Source of the DNA: Hydractinia symbiolongicarpus
Lineage: Eukaryota; Cnidaria; Hydrozoa; Anthoathecata; Hydractiniidae
Assembly: GCF_029227915.1 (NCBI RefSeq)
Contig: NC_079885.1
Span: 20,037,001 to 20,101,000, forward strand
Direction of reading: 5' to 3'
Length of the DNA: 64,000 bases
In this document: piece after piece, positions 42,139-53,917 of the stretch
Position numbering within the stretch: the first letter of the stretch is position 1
Layout of the letters: each line of letters begins with the position of its first letter
Translations under genes and position numbers: made by a program
The notes under the pieces: generated by a model
What the model was told of the DNA's origin: nothing
Database searches by the model: none
The model's input: the letters and a program-made list of their open reading frames with translations, nothing else

Positions 42139-42155
42139 AATTGCGCCACCGAGAC
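42082..42155 (-). tRNA. tRNA-Asn(GTT), A copy, doubtful
   Basis: C6G, G49T. Confidence 0.72.
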
Positions 42156-42350
42156 ATGAAACTTACTGAAGTTTCCCTATTTACAAGCTGGCTCATTTAC
42201 TTTCATTTATTTTTAATAGCATATCTGATGATGCCAGTAAACATGGCTACAAGAGTAACACTACCGTTGCTCTTACAGTTAGTGTGACATTAGGAATAAG
42301 AGGCAGTGATAGCACTCTCTGATTCTTCTGATGGACATATTTGTTCGTCG

Positions 42351-42424
42351 CTTCCCCGGGTGCGCTTGACCCACCAACCTTTCCGTTAACAGCCGAACGC
42401 GCTAACCAATTGCGGCACGAAGAC
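42351..42424 (-). pseudogene. B copy with broken B box
   Basis: Partner of 30662. Confidence 0.8.
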
Positions 42425-42618
42425 ACGAAACATACTGAAGTATCCCTGTTTATTAGTTAGCTAATTCAATTTCAATGTTTTTAACACCATATCTGACTAT
42501 GCAGGTAAACGTAGTTTCAAGACTAAAACTACCGTTGCTTTTACAATTATCGTGACATTAGGAATCATAAGCAGTGATAGCACTCTCTGATTTTTCTGAT
42601 GGACATACTTGTTCATCG

Positions 42619-42692
42619 CTTCCCCGGGTGGGCTTGAACCACCAAACTTTCCGTTAACAGCCGAAGGCGACAACTAATTGCGCTACGGAGAC
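42619..42692 (-). pseudogene. B copy, D-arm variant
   Basis: Partner of 30930; second B copy in a row. Confidence 0.75.
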
Positions 42693-42886
42693 GCGAAACT
42701 TACTGAAGTATCCCTATTCACTAGTAGGCTAATTCAATTTCAGTGTTCTTAACAGCACATCTGACTATGCAGGTAAACGTAGTTTCAAGACTAAAACTAC
42801 CGTTGCTTTTACAATTATCGTGACATTAGGAATCATATGCAGTGGTAGCACTATCTGTTTCATCTGATCGAAGTATTTGTTTATTG

Positions 42887-42911
42887 AGTCCCCGGGTGGG
42901 CTTGAACCACA

Positions 42912-42943
<32 letters not shown>

Positions 42944-42960
42944 AATTGCGCCACCGAGAC
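42887..42960 (-). tRNA. tRNA-Asn(GTT), A copy, doubtful
   Basis: C6G, G49T, G73T; unlike its partner at 31198 it keeps G18. Confidence 0.68.
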
Positions 42961-43155
42961 ATGAAACTTACTGAAGTTTCCCTATTTACAAGTTGGCTCA
43001 TTTACTTTCATTTATTTTTAATAGCATATCTGATGATGCCAGTAAACATGGCTACAAGAGTAACACTACCGTTGCTCTTACAGTTAATGTGACATTAGGA
43101 ATAAGAGGCAGTGATAGCACTCTCTGATTCTTCTGATGGACATATTTGTTCATCG

Positions 43156-43229
43156 CATCCCCGGGTGCGCTTGACCCACCAACCTTTCCGTTAACAGCCG
43201 AACGCGCTAACCAATTGCGGCACGAAGAC
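43156..43229 (-). pseudogene. B copy with broken B box
   Basis: Partner of 31467 (C72T). Confidence 0.79.
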
Positions 43230-43423
43230 ACTAAACATACTGAAGTATCCCTGTTTATTAGTTAGCTAATTCAATTTCAATGTTTTTAACACCATATCTG
43301 ACTATGCAGGTAAACGTAGTTTCAAGACTAAAACTACCGTTGCTTTTACAATTATCGTGACATTAGGAATCATAAGCAGTGGTAGCACTATCTGTTTCAT
43401 CTGATCAAAGTATGTGTTCATTG

Positions 43424-43432
43424 CGTCCGCGC

Positions 43433-43480
<48 letters not shown>

Positions 43481-43497
43481 AATTGCGACACGGAGAC
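43424..43497 (-). tRNA. tRNA-Asn(GTT), A copy, doubtful
   Basis: G10T, C65G, G68C; the G10T is new relative to 31735. Confidence 0.65.
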
Positions 43498-43692
43498 ATG
43501 AAACTTACTGAAGTTTCCCTATTTACAAGTTGGCTCGTTTGCTTTCATTTATTTTTAATAGAACATCTGATGATGCCAGTAAACATGGCTACAAGAGTAA
43601 CACTACCGTTGCTTTTACAGTTAACGTGACATTAGGAATAGGAGGCAGTGATAGCACTCTCTGATTTTTCTGATGGACATACTTGTTCATCG

Positions 43693-43766
43693 CTTCCCCG
43701 GGTGGGCTTGAACCACCAAACTTTCCGTTAACAGCCGAACGCGACAACTAATTGCGCTACGGAGAC
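43693..43766 (-). pseudogene. B copy, D-arm variant
   Basis: Partner of 32004. Confidence 0.75.
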
Positions 43767-43960
43767 GCGAAACTTACTGAAGTATCCCTATTCACTAGTA
43801 GGCTAATTCAATTTCGGTGTTCTTAACAGCACATCTGACTATGCAGGTAAACGTAGTTTCAAGACTAAAACTACCGTTGCTTTTACAATTATCGTGACAT
43901 TAGGAATCATATGCAGTGGTAGCACTATCTGTTTCATCTGATCGAAGTATTTGTTTATTG

Positions 43961-43984
43961 AGTCCCCGGGTGGGCTTGAACCAA

Positions 43985-44017
<33 letters not shown>

Positions 44018-44034
44018 AATTGCGCCACGGAGAC
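43961..44034 (-). tRNA. tRNA-Asn(GTT), A copy
   Basis: G50T, G73T. Confidence 0.74.
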
Positions 44035-44229
44035 ATGAAACTTACTGAAGTTTCCCTATTTACAAGTTGGCTCATTTACTTTCATTTATTTTTAATAGAA
44101 CATCTGATGATGCCAGTAAACATGGCTACAAGAGTAACACTACTGTTGCTTTTACAGTTAACGTGACATTGGGAATAAGAGGCAGTGATAGCACTCTCTG
44201 ATTCTTCTGATGGACATATTTGTTCATCG

Positions 44230-44303
44230 CTTCCCCGGGTGGGCTTGAACCACCAACGTTTCAGTTAACAGGCGAACGCGCTAACCAATTGCGGCACGGA
44301 GAC
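44230..44303 (-). pseudogene. B copy
   Basis: G31C, C40T. Confidence 0.79.
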
Positions 44304-44497
44304 ACGAAACATACTGAAGTTTCCCTATTTATTACTTAGCTAATTCAATTTCAATGTTTTTAACACCACATCTGACTATGCAGGTAAACGTAGTTTCAAG
44401 ACTAAAACTACCGTTGCTTTTACAATTATTGTGACATTAGGAATCATAAGCAGTGGTAGCACTATCTATTTCATCTGATCAAAGAATTTGTTCTTTG

Positions 44498-44554
<57 letters not shown>

Positions 44555-44571
44555 AATTGCGCCACGGAGAC
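44498..44571 (-). tRNA. tRNA-Asn(GTT), consensus A copy
   Basis: Exact consensus; short palindrome flank as at 32809. Confidence 0.93.
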
Positions 44572-44765
44572 ATGAATTTACTGAAGTTTCCCTATTTACA
44601 AGTTGGCTCATTTACTTTCATTTATTTTTAATAGCACATCGGATGATGCCAGTAGACATGGCTACAAGTGTAACACTACCGTTGCTGTTACAGTTACCGT
44701 GACTTTAGGAATAAGAGGCAGTGATAGCACTCTCTGATTCTTCTGATGGACATATTTGTTCATTG

Positions 44766-44772
44766 CGTCCCT

Positions 44773-44822
<50 letters not shown>

Positions 44823-44839
44823 AATTGCGCCACGGAGAC
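44766..44839 (-). tRNA. tRNA-Asn(GTT), A copy
   Basis: G67A, 268 bp from the previous A copy. Confidence 0.8.
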
Positions 44840-45033
44840 ATGAATTTACTGAAGTTTCCCTATTTACAAGTTGGCTCATTTACTTTCACTTATTTTTAAT
44901 AGCACATCTGATGATGCCAGTAGACATGGCTACAAGTGTAACACTACCGTTGCTCTTACAGTTAACGTGACTTTAGGAATAAGAGGCAGTGATAGCACTC
45001 TCTGATTCTTCTAATGGACATATTTGTTCATCG

Positions 45034-45107
45034 CTTCCCCGGGTGGGTTTGAACCACCAACCTTTCCGTTAACAGCCGAACGCGCTAACCAATTGCGGCA
45101 CGGAGAC
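45034..45107 (-). pseudogene. B copy
   Basis: G59A; flank palindrome changed (CATATTAAAGTAT). Confidence 0.8.
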
Positions 45108-45301
45108 ACGAAACATATTAAAGTATCCCTATTTACTAGTTACCTAATTCAATTTCAATGTTTTTAACACCACATCTGACTATGCAGGTAAACGTAGTTT
45201 CAAGACTAAAACTACCGTTGCTTTTACAATTATCGTGACATTAGGAATCATAAGCAGTGGTAGCACTATCTGTTTCATCTGATCAAAGAATTTGTTCTTT
45301 G

Positions 45302-45304
45302 CGT

Positions 45305-45357
<53 letters not shown>

Positions 45358-45374
45358 AATTGCGCCACGGAGAC
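45302..45374 (-). pseudogene. A copy with 1-nt deletion in the acceptor stem
   Basis: 73 nt: one G is missing from the 3' strand of the acceptor. The rest is consensus. Confidence 0.75.
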
Positions 45375-45568
45375 ATGAATTTACTGAAGTTTCCCTATTT
45401 ACAAGTTGGCTCATTTACTTTCATTTATTTTTAATAGCACATCGGATGATGCCAGTAGACATGGCTACAAGTGTAACACTACCGTTGCTGTTGCAGTTAA
45501 CGTGACTTTAGGAATAAGAGGCAGTGATAGCACTCTCTGATTCTTCTGATGGACATATTTGTTCATTG

Positions 45569-45616
<48 letters not shown>

Positions 45617-45642
45617 CCACTAACCAATTGCGCCACGGAGAC
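45569..45642 (-). tRNA. tRNA-Asn(GTT), A copy, doubtful
   Basis: C23T and C25G in the D stem. This is the monomer lost from the second 2.1-kb copy. Confidence 0.72.
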
Positions 45643-45836
45643 ATGAATTTACTGAAGTTTCCCTATTTACAAGTTGGCTCATTTACTTTCACTTATTTTT
45701 AATAGCACATCTGATGATGCCAGTAGACATGGCTACAAGTGTAACACTACCGTTGCTCTTACAGTTAACGTGACTTTAGGAATAAGAGGCAGTGATAGCA
45801 CTCTCTGATTCTTCTGATGGACATATTTGTTCATCG

Positions 45837-45910
45837 CTTCCCCGGGTGGGTTTGAACCACCAACCTTTCCGTTAACAGCCGAACGCGCTAACCAATTGCG
45901 GCACGGAGAC
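45837..45910 (-). pseudogene. B copy
   Basis: G59A. Confidence 0.8.
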
Positions 45911-46104
45911 ACGAAACATACTAAAGTATCCCTATTTACTAGTTACCTAATTCAATTTCAATGTTTTTAAGACCACATCTGACTATGCAGGTAAACGTAG
46001 TTTCAAGACTAAAACTACCGTTGTTTTTACAATTATCGTGACATTAGGAATCATAAGCAGTGGTAGCTCTATCTGTAACATCTGATCGAAGTATTTGTTC
46101 ATTG

Positions 46105-46161
<57 letters not shown>

Positions 46162-46178
46162 AATTGCGGCACGGAGAC
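46105..46178 (-). tRNA. tRNA-Asn(GTT), A copy
   Basis: G10C, the B-type D-stem change, inside an otherwise A-type gene and flank; looks like a short gene-conversion tract. Confidence 0.75.
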
Positions 46179-46373
46179 ATGAAACTTACTGAAGTTTCCC
46201 TATTTACAAGTTGCCTCATTTACTTTCATTTATTTTTAATAGCACATCTGATGATGCCAGTAAACATGGCTACAAGAGTAACACTACCGTTGCTCTTACA
46301 GTTAACGTGACATTAGGAATAAGAGGCAGTGATAGCACTCTCTGATTCTTCTGATAGACATATTTGTTCATCG

Positions 46374-46375
46374 CC

Positions 46376-46406
<31 letters not shown>

Positions 46407-46447
46407 CGTTAACAGCCAAACGCGCTAACCAATTGCGGCACTAAGAC
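46374..46447 (-). pseudogene. B copy
   Basis: C5T, C6A, C29T, C72G. Confidence 0.79.
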
Positions 46448-46641
46448 ACGAAACATACTGAAGTATCCCTATTTACTAGTTAGCTAATTCAATTTCAATG
46501 TTTTTAACACCACATCTGACTATGCAGGTAAACGTAGTTGCAAGACTAAAACTACCGTTGCTTTTACAATTATCGTGACATTAGGAATCATAAGCAGTGG
46601 TAGCACTATCTATTTCATCTGATCAAAGAATTTGTTCTTTG

Positions 46642-46698
<57 letters not shown>

Positions 46699-46715
46699 AA
46701 TTGCGCCACGGAGAC
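46642..46715 (-). tRNA. tRNA-Asn(GTT), consensus A copy
   Basis: Exact consensus. Confidence 0.93.
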
Positions 46716-46909
46716 ATGAATTTACTGAAGTTTCCCTATTTACAAGTTGGCTCATTTACTTTCATTTATTTTTAATAGCACATCGGATGATGCCAGTAGA
46801 CATGGCTACAAGTGTAACACTACCGTTGCTGTTACAGTTACCGTGACTTTAGGAATAAGAGGCAGTGATAGCACTCTCTGATTCTTCTGATGGACATATT
46901 TGTTCATTG

Positions 46910-46928
46910 CGTCCCTGGGTGGGCTTGG

Positions 46929-46966
<38 letters not shown>

Positions 46967-46983
46967 AATTGCGCCACGGAGAC
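46910..46983 (-). tRNA. tRNA-Asn(GTT), A copy
   Basis: G67A plus T55C in the T loop; the T55C is absent from the 12,030-bp partner, so it is recent. Confidence 0.75.
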
Positions 46984-47177
46984 ATGAATTTACTGAAGTT
47001 TCCCTATTTACAAGTTGGCTCATTTACTTTCACTTATTTTTAATAGCACATCTGATGATGCCAGTAGACATGGCTACAAGTGTAACACTACCGTTGCTCT
47101 TACAGTTAACGTGACTTTAGGAATAAGAGGCAGTGATAGCACTCTCTGATTCTTCTAATGGACATATTTGTTCATCG

Positions 47178-47251
47178 CTTCCCCGGGTGGGTTTGAACCA
47201 CCAACCTTTCCGTTAACAGCCGAACGCGCTAACCAATTGCGGCACGGAGAC
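47178..47251 (-). pseudogene. B copy
   Basis: G59A; duplicate of 45034. Confidence 0.8.
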
Positions 47252-47445
47252 ACGAAACATATTAAAGTATCCCTATTTACTAGTTACCTAATTCAATTTC
47301 AATGTTTTTAACACCACATCTGACTATGCAGGTAAACGTAGTTTCAAGACTAAAACTACCGTTGCTTTTACAATTATCGTGACATTAGGAATCATAAGCA
47401 GTGGTAGCACTATCTGTTTCATCTGATCAAAGAATTTGTTCTTTG

Positions 47446-47448
47446 CGT

Positions 47449-47501
<53 letters not shown>

Positions 47502-47518
47502 AATTGCGCCACGGAGAC
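47446..47518 (-). pseudogene. A copy with 1-nt deletion in the acceptor stem
   Basis: As at 45302. Confidence 0.75.
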
Positions 47519-47712
47519 ATGAATTTACTGAAGTTTCCCTATTTACAAGTTGGCTCATTTACTTTCATTTATTTTTAATAGCACATCGGATGATGCCAGT
47601 AGACATGGCTACAAGTGTAACACTACCGTTGCTGTTGCAGTTAACGTGACTTTAGGAATAAGAGGCAGTGATAGCACTCTCTGATTCTTCTGATGGACAT
47701 ATTTGTTCATCG

Positions 47713-47786
47713 CTTCCCCGGGTGGGTTTGAACCACCAACCTTTCCGTTAACAGCCGAACGCGCTAACCAATTGCGGCACGGAGAC
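47713..47786 (-). pseudogene. B copy
   Basis: G59A; duplicate of 45837. Confidence 0.8.
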
Positions 47787-47980
47787 ACGAAACATACTAA
47801 AGTATCCCTATTTACTAGTTACCTAATTCAATTTCAATGTTTTTAAGACCACATCTGACTATGCAGGTAAACGTAGTTTCAAGACTAAAACTACCGTTGT
47901 TTTTACAATTATCGTGACATTAGGAATCATAAGCAGTGGTAGCTCTATCTGTAACATCTGATCGAAGTATTTGTTCATTG

Positions 47981-48037
<57 letters not shown>

Positions 48038-48054
48038 AATTGCGGCACGGAGAC
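47981..48054 (-). tRNA. tRNA-Asn(GTT), A copy
   Basis: G10C, as at 46105. Confidence 0.75.
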
Positions 48055-48249
48055 ATGAAACTTACTGAAGTTTCCCTATTTACAAGTTGCCTCATTTACT
48101 TTCATTTATTTTTAATAGCACATCTGATGATGCCAGTAAACATGGCTACAAGAGTAACACTACCGTTGCTCTTACAGTTAACGTGACATTAGGAATAAGA
48201 GGCAGTGATAGCACTCTCTGATTCTTCTGATAGACATATTTGTTCATCG

Positions 48250-48251
48250 CC

Positions 48252-48282
<31 letters not shown>

Positions 48283-48323
48283 CGTTAACAGCCAAACGCG
48301 CTAACCAATTGCGGCACTAAGAC
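48250..48323 (-). pseudogene. B copy
   Basis: Duplicate of 46374. Confidence 0.79.
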
Positions 48324-48517
48324 ACGAAACATACTGAAGTATCCCTATTTACTAGTTAGCTAATTCAATTTCAATGTTTTTAACACCACATCTGACTATG
48401 CAGGTAAACGTAGTTGCAAGACTAAAACTACCGTTGCTTTTACAATTATCGTGACATAGGGAATCATAAGCAGTGGTAGCACTAACTGTTTCATCTGATC
48501 GAAGTATTTGTTCATTG

Positions 48518-48591
48518 CGTCCCCGGGTGGTTTTGAACCACCAACCTTTCCGGTAACAGCCGAACGCGCTAACCAATTGCGGCACGGAGAC
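48518..48591 (-). tRNA. tRNA-Asn(GTT), A copy, doubtful
   Basis: G10C and C40G of B type, A38C, and T-loop changes G59A/C60A; A-type flanks. Confidence 0.62.
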
Positions 48592-48786
48592 ATGAAACTT
48601 ACTGAAGTTTCCCTATTTACAAGTTGACACATTTACTTTCATTTATTTTTAATAGCACATCTGATGATGCCAGTAAACATGGCTACAAGAGTAACACTAC
48701 CGTTGCTCTTACAGTTAACATGACATTAGGAATAAGAGGCAGTGATAGCACTCTCTGATTTTTCTGATGGACATACTTGTTCATCG

Positions 48787-48788
48787 CT

Positions 48789-48819
<31 letters not shown>

Positions 48820-48860
48820 CGTTAACAGCCGAACGCGCCAACAAATTGAGACACGAAAGC
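48787..48860 (-). pseudogene. B copy with ruined 5' half
   Basis: Acceptor and D arm changed at several positions (CAAATTGAGACACGAAAGC on the plus strand). Last B copy of the first 12-kb block. Confidence 0.78.
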
Positions 48861-49054
48861 ACGAAACATACTGAAGTATCCCTATTTACTAGTTAGCTAA
48901 TTCAATTTCAATGTTTCTAACACCACATCTGACTATGCAGGTAAACGTAGTTTCAAGACTAAAACTACCGTTGCTTTTACAATTATCGTGACATTAGGAA
49001 TCATAAGCAGTGGTAGCACTATCTGCTTTATCTGATCGAAGTATTTGTTCATTG

Positions 49055-49064
49055 CGTCACCGGA

Positions 49065-49111
<47 letters not shown>

Positions 49112-49128
49112 AATTGCGCCACGGAGAC
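49055..49128 (-). tRNA. tRNA-Asn(GTT), A copy
   Basis: C64T, G69T; first gene of the second 12-kb copy. Confidence 0.77.
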
Positions 49129-49323
49129 ATGAAACTTACTGAAGTTTCCCTATTTACAAGTTGGCTCATTTACTTTCGTTTATTTTTAATAGCACAACTG
49201 ATGATGTCAGTAAACATGGTTACAACAGTAACACTCCTGTTGCTCTTACAGTTAACGTGACATTAGGAATAAGAGGCAGTGATAGCACTCTCTGATTTTT
49301 CTGATGGACATACTTGTTCATCG

Positions 49324-49325
49324 CT

Positions 49326-49356
<31 letters not shown>

Positions 49357-49397
49357 CGTTAACAGCCGAAAGCGCTAACCAATTTCGGCACAGAGAC
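49324..49397 (-). pseudogene. B copy
   Basis: C6T, C13A, G26T. Confidence 0.8.
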
Positions 49398-49591
49398 GCG
49401 AAACATACTGAAGTATCCCTATTTACTAGTTAGCTAATTCAATTTCAATGTTTCTAACACCACATCTGACTATGCAGGTAAACGTAGTTTCAAGACTAAA
49501 ACTACCGTTGCTTTTACAATTATCGTGACATTAGGAATCATAAGCAGTGGTAGCACTATCTGCTTTATCTGATCGAAGTATTTGTTCATTG

Positions 49592-49604
49592 CGTCCCCGG
49601 ATGA

Positions 49605-49648
<44 letters not shown>

Positions 49649-49665
49649 AATTGCGCCACGGAGAC
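49592..49665 (-). tRNA. tRNA-Asn(GTT), A copy
   Basis: C61T, C64T. Confidence 0.78.
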
Positions 49666-49860
49666 ATGAAACTTACTGAAGTTTCCCTATTTGCAAGTTG
49701 GCTCATTTACTTTCGTTTATTCTTAAAAGCACATCTGATGATGCCAGTAAACATGGTTACAACAGTAACACTACCGTTGCTCTTACAGTTAACGTGACAT
49801 TAGGAAAAAGAGGCAGTGATAGCACTCTTGGATTCTTCTGATGGACATATTTGTTCATCG

Positions 49861-49934
49861 CTTCCCCGGGTGCGCTTGACCCACCAACCTTTCCGTTAAC
49901 AGCCGAACGCGCTAACCAATTGCGGCACAAAGAC
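49861..49934 (-). pseudogene. B copy with broken B box
   Basis: Partner of 37831. Confidence 0.8.
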
Positions 49935-50128
49935 ACGAAACATACTGAAGTATCCCTATTTATTAGTTAGCTAATTCAATTTCAATGTTTTTAACACAAT
50001 ATCTGACTATGCAGGTAAACGTAGTTTCAAGACTAAAACTACCGTTGCTTTTACAATTATCGTGACATTAGGAATCATAAGCAGTGGTAGCACTATCTGT
50101 TTCATCTGATCGAAGTATTTGTTCATTG

Positions 50129-50137
50129 CGTCCCCGC

Positions 50138-50185
<48 letters not shown>

Positions 50186-50202
50186 AATTGCGCCACGGAG
50201 AC
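50129..50202 (-). tRNA. tRNA-Asn(GTT), A copy lacking its 5' element
   Basis: C65G; 22-bp upstream deletion. Confidence 0.76.
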
Positions 50203-50375
50203 ATTTTGCAAGTTGGCTCATTTACTTTCGTTTATTCTTAATAGCACATCTGATGATGCCAGTAAACATGGTTACAACAGTAACACTACCGTTGCTCTTA
50301 CAGTTAACGTGACATTAGGAATAAGATGCAGTGATAGCACTCTCTCATTTTTCTAATGGACATACTTGTTCATCG

Positions 50376-50449
50376 CTTCCCCGGGTAGGCTTGAACCACC
50401 AACCTTTCCGTTAACAGCCGAAAGCGCTAACCAATTTCGGCACGGAGAC
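50376..50449 (-). pseudogene. B copy
   Basis: Partner of 38346. Confidence 0.79.
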
Positions 50450-50643
50450 ACGAAACATACTGAAGTATCTCTATTTACTAGTTAGCTAATTTAATTTCAA
50501 TGTTTCTAACACCACATCTGACTATGCAGGTAAACGTAGTTTCAAGACTAAAACTACCGTTGCTTTTACAATTATCGTGACATTAGGAATCATAAGCAGT
50601 GGTAGCACTATCTGCTTTATCTGATCGAAGTATTTGTTCATTG

Positions 50644-50653
50644 CGTCACCGGA

Positions 50654-50700
<47 letters not shown>

Positions 50701-50717
50701 AATTGCGCCACGGAGAC
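50644..50717 (-). tRNA. tRNA-Asn(GTT), A copy
   Basis: C64T, G69T. Confidence 0.77.
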
Positions 50718-50912
50718 ATGAAACTTACTGAAGTTTCCCTATTAACAAGTTGGCTCATTTACTTTCGTTTATTTTTAATAGCACAACTGATGATGTCAGT
50801 AAACATGGTTACAACAGTAACACTCCTGTTGCTCTTACAGTTAACGTGACATTAGGAATAAGAGGCAGTGATAGCACTCTCTGATTTTTCTGATGGACAT
50901 ACTTGTTCATCG

Positions 50913-50914
50913 CT

Positions 50915-50945
<31 letters not shown>

Positions 50946-50986
50946 CGTTAACAGCCGAAAGCGCTAACCAATTTCGGCACAGAGAC
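50913..50986 (-). pseudogene. B copy
   Basis: Partner of 38883. Confidence 0.8.
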
Positions 50987-51180
50987 GCGAAACATACTGA
51001 AGTATCCCTATTTACTACTTAGCTAATTCAATTTCAATGTTTCTAACACCACATCTGACTATGCAGGTAAACGTAGTTTCAAGACTAAAACTACCGTTGC
51101 TTTTACAATTATCGTGACATTAGGAATCATAAGCAGTGGTAGCACTATCTGCTTTATCTGATCGAAGTATTTGTTCATTG

Positions 51181-51193
51181 CGTCCCCGGATGA

Positions 51194-51237
<44 letters not shown>

Positions 51238-51254
51238 AATTGCGCCACGGAGAC
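51181..51254 (-). tRNA. tRNA-Asn(GTT), A copy
   Basis: C61T, C64T. Confidence 0.78.
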
Positions 51255-51449
51255 ATGAAACTTACTGAAGTTTCCCTATTTGCAATTTGGCTCATTTACT
51301 TTCGTTTATTCTTAAAAGCACATCTGATGATGCCAGTAAACATGGTTACAACAGTAACACTACCGTTGCTCTTACAGTTAACGTGACATTAGGAAAAAGA
51401 GGCAGTGATAGCACTCTTGGATTCTTCTGATGGACATATTTGTTCATCG

Positions 51450-51523
51450 CTTCCCCGGGTGCGCTTGACCCACCAACCTTTCCGTTAACAGCCGAACGCG
51501 CTAACCAATTGCGGCACAAAGAC
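51450..51523 (-). pseudogene. B copy with broken B box
   Basis: Partner of 39420. Confidence 0.8.
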
Positions 51524-51717
51524 ACGAAACATACTGAAGTATCCCTATTTATTAGTTAGCTAATTCAATTTCCATGTTTTTAACACAATATCTGACTATG
51601 CAGGTAAACGTAGTTTCAAGACTAAAACTACCGTTGCTTTTACAATTATCGTGACATTAGGAATCATAAGCAGTGGTAGCACTATCTGTTTCATCTGATC
51701 GAAGTATTTGTTCATTG

Positions 51718-51726
51718 CGTCCCCGC

Positions 51727-51774
<48 letters not shown>

Positions 51775-51791
51775 AATTGCGCCACGGAGAC
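51718..51791 (-). tRNA. tRNA-Asn(GTT), A copy lacking its 5' element
   Basis: C65G; 22-bp upstream deletion. Confidence 0.76.
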
Positions 51792-51964
51792 ATTTTGCAA
51801 GTTGGCTCATTTACTTTCGTTTATTCTTAATAGCACATCTGATGATGCCAGTAAACATGGTTACAACAGTAACACTACCGTTGCTCTTACAGTTAACGTG
51901 ACATTAGGAATAAGGTGCAGTGATAGCACTCTCTCATTTTTCTAATGGACATACTTGTTCATCG

Positions 51965-52038
51965 CTTCCCCGGGTAGGCTTGAACCACCAACCTTTCCGT
52001 TAACAGCCGAAAGCGCTAACCAATTTCGGCACGGAGAC
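51965..52038 (-). pseudogene. B copy
   Basis: Partner of 39935; the nearby trailer has a copy-specific A-to-G (AAGGTGCAG). Confidence 0.79.
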
Positions 52039-52232
52039 ACGAAACATACTGAAGTATCTCTATTTACTAGTTAGCTAATTTAATTTCAATGTTTCTAACA
52101 CCACATCTGACTATGCAGGTAAACGTAGTTTCAAGACTAAAACTACCGTTGCTTTTACAATTATCGTGACATTAGGAATCATAAGCAGTGGTAGCACTAT
52201 CTGCTTTATCTGATCGAAGTATTTGTTCATTG

Positions 52233-52242
52233 CGTCACCGGA

Positions 52243-52289
<47 letters not shown>

Positions 52290-52306
52290 AATTGCGCCAC
52301 GGAGAC
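52233..52306 (-). tRNA. tRNA-Asn(GTT), A copy
   Basis: C64T, G69T. Confidence 0.77.
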
Positions 52307-52501
52307 ATGAAACTTACTGAAGTTTCCCTATTAACAAGTTGGCTCATTTACTTTCGTTTATTTTTAATAGCACAACTGATGATGTCAGTAAACATGGTTA
52401 CAACAGTAACACTCCTGTTGCTCTTACAGTTAACGTGACATTAGGAATAAGAGGCAGTGATAGCACTCTCTGATTTTTCTGATGGACATACTTGTTCATC
52501 G

Positions 52502-52503
52502 CT

Positions 52504-52534
<31 letters not shown>

Positions 52535-52575
52535 CGTTAACAGCCGAAAGCGCTAACCAATTTCGGCACAGAGAC
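52502..52575 (-). pseudogene. B copy
   Basis: Partner of 40472. Confidence 0.8.
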
Positions 52576-52769
52576 GCGAAACATACTGAAGTATCCCTAT
52601 TTACTACTTAGCTAATTCAATTTCAATGTTTCTAACACCACATCTGACTATGCAGGTAAACGTAGTTTCAAGACTAAAACTACCGTTGCTTTTACAATTA
52701 TCGTGACATTAGGAATCATAAGCAGTGGTAGCACTATCTGCTTTATCTGATCGAAGTATTTGTTCATTG

Positions 52770-52782
52770 CGTCCCCGGATGA

Positions 52783-52826
<44 letters not shown>

Positions 52827-52843
52827 AATTGCGCCACGGAGAC
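52770..52843 (-). tRNA. tRNA-Asn(GTT), A copy
   Basis: C61T, C64T. Confidence 0.78.
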
Positions 52844-53038
52844 ATGAAACTTACTGAAGTTTCCCTATTTGCAATTTGGCTCATTTACTTTCGTTTATTC
52901 TTAAAAGCACATCTGATGATGCCAGTAAACATGGTTACAACAGTAACACTACCGTTGCTCTTACAGTTAACGTGACATTAGGAAAAAGAGGCAGTGATAG
53001 CACTCTTGGATTCTTCTGATGGACATATTTGTTCATCG

Positions 53039-53112
53039 CTTCCCCGGGTGCGCTTGACCCACCAACCTTTCCGTTAACAGCCGAACGCGCTAACCAATTG
53101 CGGCACAAAGAC
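53039..53112 (-). pseudogene. B copy with broken B box
   Basis: Partner of 41009. Confidence 0.8.
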
Positions 53113-53306
53113 ACGAAACATACTGAAGTATCCCTATTTATTAGTTAGCTAATTCAATTTCAATGTTTTTAACACAATATCTGACTATGCAGGTAAACGT
53201 AGTTTCAAGACTAAAACTACCGTTGCTTTTACAATTATCGTGACATTAGGAATCATAAGCAGTGGTAGCACTATCTGTTTCATCTGATCGAAGTATTTGT
53301 TCATTG

Positions 53307-53315
53307 CGTCCCCGC

Positions 53316-53363
<48 letters not shown>

Positions 53364-53380
53364 AATTGCGCCACGGAGAC
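53307..53380 (-). tRNA. tRNA-Asn(GTT), A copy
   Basis: C65G, intact flank. Confidence 0.78.
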
Positions 53381-53575
53381 ATGAAACTTACTGAAGTTTC
53401 CCTATTTGCAAGTTGGCTCATTTACTTTCGTTTATTCTTAATAGCACATCTGATGATGCCAGTAAACATGGTTACAACAGTAACACTACCGTTGCTCTTA
53501 CAGTTAACGTGACATTAGGAATAAGAGGCAGTGATAGCACTCTCTCATTTTTCTAATGGACATACTTGTTCATCG

Positions 53576-53649
53576 CTTCCCCGGGTAGGCTTGAAGCACC
53601 AACCTTTCCGTTAACAGCCGAAAGCGCTAACCAATTTCGGCACAGAGAC
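53576..53649 (-). pseudogene. B copy
   Basis: Partner of 41546. Confidence 0.79.
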
Positions 53650-53843
53650 GCGAAACATACTGAAGTATCCCTATTTACTAGTTAGCTAATTCAATTTCAA
53701 TGTTTCTAACACCACATCTGACTATGCAGGTAAACGTAGTTTCAAGACTAAAACTACCGTTGCTTTTACAATTATCGTGACATTAGGAATCATAAGCAGT
53801 GGTAGCACTATCTGCTTTATCTGATCGAAGTATTTGTTCATTG

Positions 53844-53856
53844 CGTCCCCGGATGA

Positions 53857-53900
<44 letters not shown>

Positions 53901-53917
53901 AATTGCGCCACGGAGAC
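53844..53917 (-). tRNA. tRNA-Asn(GTT), A copy
   Basis: C61T, C64T; recombinant flank as at 30125. Confidence 0.78.

Larger units (their letters stand above)
44498..48517 (-). repeat. About 2.1-kb tandem duplication with half-dimer loss
   Basis: 44498-46641 recurs from 46642 at an offset of 2,144 up to the gene at 47446. After that the offset becomes 1,876 because one 268-bp monomer (the gene at 45569) is missing from the second copy. Repeated 12,030 bp to the right. Confidence 0.85.
36862..48891 (-). repeat. 12,030-bp tandem duplication, copy 1
   Basis: Every A and B copy from 37025 to 48787 has a partner exactly 12,030 bp to the right with the same variants and spacer lesions. The exact ends are ambiguous within about 55 bp of 5' flank shared at 36832, 48862 and 60892. 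By eye I noticed only three single-base differences between the copies (near 42281/54311, 46928/58958 and 39885/51915). Confidence 0.92.
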
